In this document: positions 1 to 9,200 of the stretch, piece by piece
Position numbering within the stretch: the first letter of the stretch is position 1
Layout: each line of letters begins with the position of its first letter
Source of the DNA: Nematostella vectensis
Lineage: Eukaryota; Cnidaria; Anthozoa; Actiniaria; Edwardsiidae
NCBI RefSeq assembly: GCF_932526225.1
Contig: NC_064038.1
Coordinates: 13,865,647-13,929,646 of the forward strand
DNA: 64,000 nt
Reading direction: 5' to 3'
Made by a program: the position numbers and the translations under genes
Notes under the pieces: model-generated
The model's input: only the letters and a program-made list of their open reading frames with translations
What the model was told of the DNA's origin: nothing
Database searches by the model: none

Positions 1-252
1 CACTATTTGAGCCCGATGTGGTTTAATAAAAAGGCATTGTATCAAGCAGAATGTGTCTCTGTTTTTTCACGTCTTTGTTTGTTTGTGTCAGTAGGAGAAA
101 CCCACTGACAGGAACAAACCAGAACGATAGCACTGACAGCAGGGTATAAACTTTTGTTGGTTGATCCGGAAAAGCAATCATAATATTTCAATTAAATTTG
201 GTTAATGAAGTAAAATGATTTTCAATGGTAATAATGGCGGTTGTTTTTTTAG

Positions 253-3200
253 GTATAGCCGTGATCCATGGCTCTGGAGTCTCGACTGGTCGGTTCAAGA
301 CGTGCGCACTAAAGTCCCAAAGAAGCCAAAGAAGCCCAAGAAGAAGAAAACAAGCACCTCGGCGGCCACGATCACCCTGGACAGGATGGAAAGTGATAGC
401 TTAGAGTGCCCTTCTAATAATGAACTAATACATAACGAGGACAAGGAAGAGGTATTTGACGAGTGGAACTTGATCAAGATGGAGAAATATGGCATGCTGG
501 GAAACGCCGCACGTGACACTGGATCATGTGAAGAGGCACATGACCAATCAGAAAAGACAACCCAGCTTTTGTCTGCGATCCCCCCAGCAGAGGAGATTAT
601 GTACAAGAGACGGCAGCATTTACCTGGCTACCCTTTGTAAGTTTAATTCAGTCGCTTTTCTTCTCGTCCGTATATTTCCGTTCCTCAAATGCACAGAGGC
701 TCCAAGCGTTACTCGTTCACTCTAAGTTGAACAGCCGTGTGCCTGCAAATGCCCACTATTACTCTAAGTTTTTTTTTTTACATTATAAAGAAATGACCAG
801 TATGGACGTAGTTGCGCAAACCTGTATCGTACCCAACCCCCAGTATTTCGAGGTCCGCTATGGCCCTGGTGAATGAGCGTGGAGCTTGGAGTTTCTGGTG
901 GATCACAAACAGTCTGTCACACCATTCTTTGTTGTGAAAGCTGCTGTCACGCTTTCTCCATCACGTTCCAGTCTTTTTTGGCTTTGCCAACTTTCCATAG
1001 TTTCCTATGTGTCTTTTGAACACGAGTACGAGTACCAAGAGATAAAACCAAGCGGTAGCAGCCAGGACTAGAGTGTCACTTCCAGTCAAGGAGGGGGCAA
1101 GTCTAGAGTGCTAGGGTGTGGTCGGAAGGGGTTGCTGTTTGTTAAGCCATAGATACGAAGAGAAAGCTAGATACAGACTAGAGGCAAAGCAAACCGCCTC
1201 GCTATCATGGGCTGGGAACCTTTTTGCCACCTTTTTGGAAAACTTGAGAACGACTTTCAATGGGCTCTTCTATTAGTGCATCGTCTTGCGTTGTTGGGGC
1301 AGACGAGTTCAAGTGCACCCGTATGGTAGTCTAACTACGATCTTTATATTTTATTTGAAGAATATTTACTAGCAATTGTCCCAAAAGTTAAATGCTTATC
1401 GTTAGGAAGATTAAAACCAAATCTCTCGAATCTCGAATTAGGTGGTACCGCAAACTCTGCCCGAAGAACGGTGAAGGAGCCTCGCTCGTGAGCCCGCAAT
1501 GCCAGACAGCGCCCTTGCTTTTGCGCATGACATGGGACGGGTTCCCGCTGCACTATAGCCGCAAACATGGCTGGGGGTATTTAGTTCCTGGTCGAACAGA
1601 CAATCTTCATCCACGTGACCCCGAGGAAGAAACCGCGGAGAAGCTTGAGAGGCCTGGACCCGATACTCCATTCCCGACAAGGTATGCTACTATGATTAGC
1701 GGCCCTGCTCATGTATTATGTTTTTTATATTTTCAAAAACTTAGCATAGGATATTATTTAAGGAGGGATAAGAACAAAATGGAAAAGAGAAAGAAGGAAA
1801 AAGGAGCTAACTTCTTATGATTTTCCTGAAAGACCAGTTTTGACGAGGCCTAAAAATGAAACGATACTCTGTTCCAAGGTGTTAGATACATATTTTAAAG
1901 GTACTCTAAAATGATTGGCTTCCAGAAAAAAATATAAGGACAGATTTTACCTGAAAATACAAATGAAATCTAGAATTATCAATAAAGGTGTCTCGAAAAC
2001 AAGCACTTTATCATCTGTCAGTTGTAGTTAATGCAAATTAGTCAATTGCTACATATTCATTATCAATAATTTGCATAAATAATATTACCACACGAAGAAG
2101 AAAAACTCGTCGCGCAGAATGTGGGGCCAATTACTGTGTCACGTGACGCGGCTCAGCGCGCCTTATTCGAAACTGTTGCTTGATTGAACAGGCGAAATAC
2201 AAAGAAAACCGGCAAAAAGCGCAAAACGCCCTATATAGAACTAAATTTCTACTGTACTAGGGCCGTAATAACGTAACACTAAGCCCCGCTAATATTAGAT
2301 AAAGACGTAGGAAGAAACCACCGGACAGCCTCTATCTGCTGGTGTGCGTCGGACCTTGTGGTCTGCGTCGACAGTTGATTAATTAATAAAACCTTTAAAA
2401 GAAAAAGTCGATAACAACGCAGATTTATGTTTTTTAGAACGATATTTCGGCAGGCCAATACCTGCCTTCTTCAGGTTATAAACCTTTATAACCTGGTTAT
2501 AAACCTTTATAACCTGAAGAAGGCAGGTATTGGCCTGCCGAAATATCGTTCTAAAAAACATAAATCTGCGTTGTTGTCGACTTTTTCTTTTAAAGGTTTT
2601 ATTAGATAAAGGTTTTGCCCCATTTTGCGCGAGAACCTCTCAACTAACTGCCAGTAGTGCTTATTTACATAAAGTATGTGGTAGTAAATACTGTTACATG
2701 AACATGTAAACCTAGCCTTAAGGAACACATTCTAATAATGCGTTCTGCTTCAGTGTATTCCAGTCGCTATGGCAACAGCACCGCATGAATCCCTTGACCT
2801 CCTCCCCCTCCCCCTCCCCCCTCGACGACGAAGAACTTGACATTCGCCACCTGACAGACAGTGACATGTGGTCTGAATACGAGTACCAAGAGATAAAAGC
2901 CAACGGGAAGCAGCAGGGCCTGGAGGGGGGCTCTCCCAGACAGGAGGGTTGCGAATCTGGACTGCAAGGGAGTAGCCCTGGTCGGGAGGGGGTGCAATGT
3001 ACCAAACTACAGAGTACGAAGAAGAAGTTAGATTCAGACTGGAGGCATAGCAAGCCGCCCAGCTATCATGGGGTGGGGCCCTTTAACGACGTAGATCTGC
3101 CAGGTGTCTGGTTCTTCCGTATCCCGCATAAGGTAACCCTTGAACATCTTGTAAAGAATGCGGCAAGGCGATGTTGGTGCCTAGAAGCGGAAGCGCTTGG

Positions 3201-6200
3201 TAATAGACGAAGTAGTACGATTATAGATCTGTTTAGCCTCCCTCTCGTAGGCGTTTTAAGGCAGGCGTCACTTATTCCCCCCTAAAAACGCCTACGAGGT
3301 GGGCTAAGATCTGTTCATAGCGCTAAAAGGATAGATATTACAGAAGTTTCGAGGCTCCTACCTCTTCGTCTGTGTCTAGTATCTACTAATCAAAAATACA
3401 GGCGTGTACCCAGGATTGGCCGAGGGGGGATGCGCAGTCATAGGTATCATATGGAAAAAGCATAGGATTTGAAGATTCCTTAATTAGAAATGACCCACTT
3501 TTTTGCCGCCAAGGGGGGGGGGGGGGGGGGGGGGGGTGCGCGCACACCGTGCTCACCCCATTGTACGCGCCTGGATCATCTATAATCTTTTAATGATGGG
3601 GACGAGCAGATCACGAAAGTTTAAGTGGTAATTTTCAACTTCTAGGGTGATTAAAATGTGTAATGCCCATGATTAGAAATAAGAACTGGCCTTGCAAGCA
3701 TAGAGGGCTTTTTACCCTCACAAAAAAAACTTGTATTGGAACGCCTGGATTAAAAAATAAACGCGCTTTATACGGTAAATCACAGACACAGAAGATAGGC
3801 AACAATAATCAATAGTCAGCTAGGCTCTCGAGATATGCTCGCTACTATGGAGATAACAAAAAAAACCCTAGGTTTTTAGCACACACACACACAAACTCAA
3901 GTTGACCTGGTATCACTCCTCAATGTTTTTTTTTTTTTTTTTTTTTAGAACGGTGACCAGTACCGTTGCGGGAACCCTTTGGCGAAGGATTACATCACCA
4001 AGCTGGACGATAAGACCCTAGTTTCGGCTGGTGACCGCAGTGCACGACGGACCCTCGTGACTAACAAGATGATCTCATTCTGGAGAAACGCACACAAGCG
4101 GATCACGTAAGTAGGGACTGGGCCGAGTAGGGATTTGGTAGTATTTTCTCACGCAAGCGCTGTTCTCTTCAATGTTGTATGAAGGTAGATTCGGAGTGTA
4201 ATAAAAAATAAATTATTTTCTTTTGTTATTTCAGATCTCAGATGGCCGTGTGGTTTGGCGCTGATGATTTGCCGGACCAAGTAAAAAGGTAAATATAGTA
4301 GACTTTAGCAGGTCGCTTGCGAGTTCACCCGCGGGACCTCGGGCGTAAGAGAGTGGTGAATGGTCGGTATTTTTTCAAAGCTGGAAATTTATTTCATTCG
4401 TTTGAAGAGGTAGGCTATATTGCGATATTGCGTTCCGTTTGAAAACTAGCCTTTATGGACTATCAGACGAATACCCAGTAGACCAGACTAGCTTTTGCCA
4501 AAACGTTTATGTTTTAGAATCAATCTGCAAAGTCTCATCGTAAGACTTCTCGTAAAGCCTATAAGTTGTACCCAATAAATAATTGGTAACACCTACTTTT
4601 CTTTCTGTCTGACGTCAGATCTGCGCAGTTTAGCAGTCACAACACTTATGGAGCCATCGTCCCCCGTGTTATATCAGCGGGAACCGTTACGAGACGAGCA
4701 GTGGAACCCACTTGGCTAACCGCCAGTAATCCCAGGGTACGTAGCGAGCTTCGAAGATCCCAGCGTACTTAGCACGCTAAGAAGATCCTAACGTACTTAG
4801 CGAGCTAAGAAAGTTCCAAGAACCCTAGCGAGCAAAGGCAATCCCAGGAAACGCAGCGAGCTAAGAAAACCCCACCATCTTTGTAAAATCCACATAATAT
4901 ACAACGTAAAGACTAAAGACACAAAATTTAAAAACAGTTCATTTGTAGCGTATCGAGCTAAGATCCCAGCGACCTTAGCAAGCTAAGAATTTCCCAGCGA
5001 GCTTAGCAAGCTAAGAATGTCCCAGCGAGCTTAGCAAGCTAAGAATGTCCCAGCGAGCTTAGCAAGCTAAGAATGTCCCAGCGAGCTTAGCAAGCTAAGA
5101 ATGTCCCAGGGTTGTAGTGATCTCAGGCATCTCAAGAAATCTCAGGGTACGAAGCGAGCTGGGTACACTCATTGGTACACTCATTGGTAGGGGCTTACTA
5201 GTTACGTGTTATCATGTACCCAGGAGGACCGCGTGGGTTCTGAGCTGAAGTCCCTAGTGAGGGCCCCTCCAGGGTACTCATTGGTAGGGGCTGATGTGGA
5301 TAGTCAGGAGCTCTGGATCGCAGCGGTGCTGGGAGATGCAAACTTTGCGGGAATTCACGGTGGGTAACTCTCCTGAGGTCCCGTCGTTTGGTCACATGGG
5401 CATAGCCTGACCCGCATAGAAGGGATGTTTAAAGACACCCTCTTCCTCCACACGAACACCCAAAAGCAGTAAAACCAGTCATACACGGGACCAAAAAAAC
5501 GGATATGTTTATTTCTAGACTTTCTAGACTTAGGATTTTTAACCGAAACATGAACTTTGAAAAGTGTCCGTTATACAGGTATCCACATAATGGAGGTCTG
5601 TACCACGAGGTTTCGGAACACTATGGAAGCTACTATGTAGGATTAGACTTGGGTGTCTATACAAATTCCCGTTCTATAAAGGCACGCGCTCATATTATTC
5701 AGTTGCCATTTGACACTGATAAAGAAGCAGCCTCGAAATGTCTGTAATATCTATCCTTTTTAGCGCTCATCAAATTATATTTCCTCGTTCTATGGACACC
5801 ATCAAAGCTTTGTATCCGTTGCGGCTCATGTGTTAATGACGACCACCTCGAAATCATAGCGGCTCATATGTGAATGACGACCACCTCTTACTCGTTGCGG
5901 GTCATGTGTAAACGACCACCTCGAACTCGTTGCGGGTCACGTGTAAACGACCACCTCGAACTCGCTTCGGCTCGTGAGTAAAAGACCACCTCGAACCCGT
6001 TGCAGCTCATGTGTAAACGACCACCTCGAACTCGTTGCGGGTCACGTGTAAACGACCACCTCGAACTCGCTGCAGCTCATGTGTAAACGACCACCTCGAA
6101 CTCGTTGCGGGTCACGTGTAAACGACCACCTCGAACTCGCTTCGGCTCGTGAGTAAAAGACCACCTCGAACCCGTTGCAGCTCATGTGTAAACGACCACC

Positions 6201-9200
6201 TCGAACTTGTTGCGGGTCACGTGTAAACGACCACCTCGAACTCGCTTCGGCTCGTGAGTAAAAGACCACCTCGAACCCGTTGCAGCTCATGTGTAAACGA
6301 CCACCTCGAACTCCTTGCGGGTCATGTGTAAACGACCACCTCGAACTCGCTGCGGCTCATGAGTAAAAGACCACCTCGAACCCGTTGCAGCTCATGTGTA
6401 AACGACCACCTCGAACTCGTTGCGGGTCACGTGTAAACGACCACCTCGAACTCGCTGCGGCTCATGAGTAAAAGACCACCTCGAACCCGTTGCAGCTCAT
6501 GTGTAAACGACCACCTCGAACTCGTTGCGGGTCACGTGTAAACGACCACCTCGAACTGGTTGCGGGTCATGAGTAAAAGACCACCTCGAACCCGTTGCAG
6601 CTCATGTGTAAACGACCACCTCGAACTCGTTGCGGGTCACGTGTAAACGACCACCTCGAACTCGCTGCGGCTCATGAGTAAAAGACCACCTCGAACCCGT
6701 TGCAGCTCATGTGTAAACGACCACCTCGAACTCGTTGCGGGTCACGTGTAAACGACCACCTCGAACTGGTTGCGGGTCATGTGTAAACGACCACCTCGAA
6801 CTCGCTGCGGCTCTTGAGTAAAAGACCACCTCGAACCCGTTGCAGCTCATGCGTAAACGACCACCTCGAACTCGTTGCGGGTCACGTGTAAACGACCACC
6901 TCGAACTCGATGCGGCTCATGTGTGAACGACGACCTCCTTATCTTTATTCTTGGATCCACAGGCTGCACTGCGTTTGGTTGGATGACGCTGCAAGGGCAG
7001 AAATCAGACGGCACTGACTTGCACAGTAAGACCGCTGACACGATAGGGATAAGCCGAGACCACGCCAAGGTCAGTCACGTGATCGTGACCGCGTCATTGT
7101 GGTCATCATGCTTATAGAAATAGAATGACGTCACTCGTTAACGATTACCTGGATGGAACATCATGTATAAGGTGTGACGCCTAGTTGTGGCGTCAGGAGC
7201 CGAACATGATGCCATACGCTTTAGTAGTAATGCGCTGTGACAGCATATAGGCTCTGGGTGACCCGGAAATTCCGGAAACTATGTGAGAAATTGTGTCCTT
7301 TCGGGAAAGTCCATTTTGCCGCCTGGCAGACGGGCGTATTTATGGCACGTTCCGTAGCTAAATATGGCGTTCGTTTATTTAGGTGTTTAACTACGGTCGT
7401 ATTTATGGCTTTTAGTTGTTTAACTACGGGCGTATTTATGGTTTTTAGTTGTTTAACTACGGGCGTATTTATGGCGTTTAAGTGTTTAACTTCGGGCGTA
7501 TTTATTACGTTTAGGCGTTTAACTACGGGCGTATTTATGGCGTTAAGGTGTTAAACTTCGGGCGTATTTATGACGTTTAGGTGTTTATCTACGGGCGTAT
7601 TTATGGCGTTTAGGTGTTTAACTACGGGCGTATTTATGACGTTTAGGCGTTTATCTACGGGCGTATTTATGGCGTTTAGGTGTTTAACTACGGGCGTATT
7701 TATGGCGTTTAGGTGTTTAACTACTGGCGTATTTATGGCGTTTAGATGTTTGACTACGGGGGTATTTATGGCGTTTAGTTGTTTAACTACGGGCGTATTT
7801 ATGGCGTTTCGGTGTTAACTACTGGCGTATTTATGGCGCTTAGATGTTTGACTACGGGCGTATTTATGGCGTTTAGGTTTTTTTATGTGCGTATTTATGG
7901 CGTTTAGGTGTTTAACCACGGGCGTATTTATGGCGTTTAGGTGTTTTACTACGGGTGTATTTATGGCGTTTAGGTGTTTAACTACTGGCGTATTTATGGC
8001 GTTTAGATGTTTGACTACGGGGGTATTTATGGCGTTTAGGTGTTTAACTACGGGCGTTTTTATGGCGTTTAGGTGTTTAACTACGGGCGTATTTATGGCG
8101 TTTAGGTGTTTAACTACGGGCGTATTTATGGCTTTTAGGTGTTTAACTACGGGCGTATTTACGGCGTTTAGGTGTTTAACTACGGGCGTATTTATGGCGT
8201 TTAGGTGTTTAACTAAGGGCGTATTTATGGCGTTTAGGTGTTTAACTACGGGCGTATTTATGGCGTTTAGGTGTTTAACTACGGGCGTATTTACGGCGTT
8301 TAGGCGTTTAACTACGGGCGTATTTATGGAGTTTAGGTGTTTAACTACGGGCGTATTTACGGCGTTTAGGTGTTTAACTACGGGCGTATTTACGGCGTTT
8401 AGGTGTTTAACTACGGGCGTATTTATGGCGTTTAGGTGTTTAAGTACGGGCGTTTTTATGGCGTTTAGGTGTTTAACTACGGGCGTTTTTATGGCGTTTA
8501 GGTGTTTAACTACGGGCGTATTTACGGCGCGGGGCAGAAGTTCGCGGAAAGGCTGCTGCTGCAGTTTAATCATCGCCTGACCGACACGGAAGCGAGGCAA
8601 AAGGCTGAGCGACTTTACTCAAGTACCAAGGGCACGGCGCGGTACGTACATGGAAACGAGGCTTAAAGGGCGATGTTAAAGAAGACATTCGGGAGTAAAT
8701 TCCCGATTCGCGTTAAATTAACTAGATTTGCTTTTACGTTTATATATTTATGGGTGCTAATTTAAGGTACATATAGTGAGCTCGTCTTAACGAGAATCGC
8801 ATATAATACTTGCCAATAGTCTGCGTAGTAAGAGCGAGTAAGAACGCATGAAAAGTTGCGCAAAAATTTCTCTCGTCTAGCTCTTATCTGAGACCCACGG
8901 TACCACTTGCTACTTAGGCAATATATATTATCGAACGGATTTGCAACGCGCTTATGATTGTAATCGTAGATAACAATTAGTCCTGGTTCTACTGTATGGA
9001 TTTTATTTGCCAGGTATGTGTTGTCAGACTACGGGCATGAAGTTGCTCATGAGTTTGGGATCCCTGTAGATGAAGATGGCTGCGTAGAGACTCGGGTCTA
9101 CTGGGAGCTGGTTAGACGGACTACACGAAGACGAAGGTATAAACTTGCCCTGATTAATGGTAGAGGTCCAATTCAACATTGTTAATAATCGGATCATTCT

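Noticed and set aside
5505..5747. 80-codon plus-strand frame after POLG exon 5224-5359
   Set aside because: No family recognised and it lies in an intron between two exons that join in phase; could be a decayed repeat fragment.
5840..6935. Regularly spaced repeats resembling a CRISPR array
   Set aside because: There are no unique spacers; units are contiguous minisatellite copies in a eukaryotic intron. The same applies to the 28-, 36-, 45-, 66-, 73- and 78-bp arrays.
7237..8600. Open frames on both strands encoding [11 protein letters not shown] or [15 protein letters not shown] repeats
   Set aside because: Phase-shifted translations of the 33-bp POLG junction repeat, not genes.
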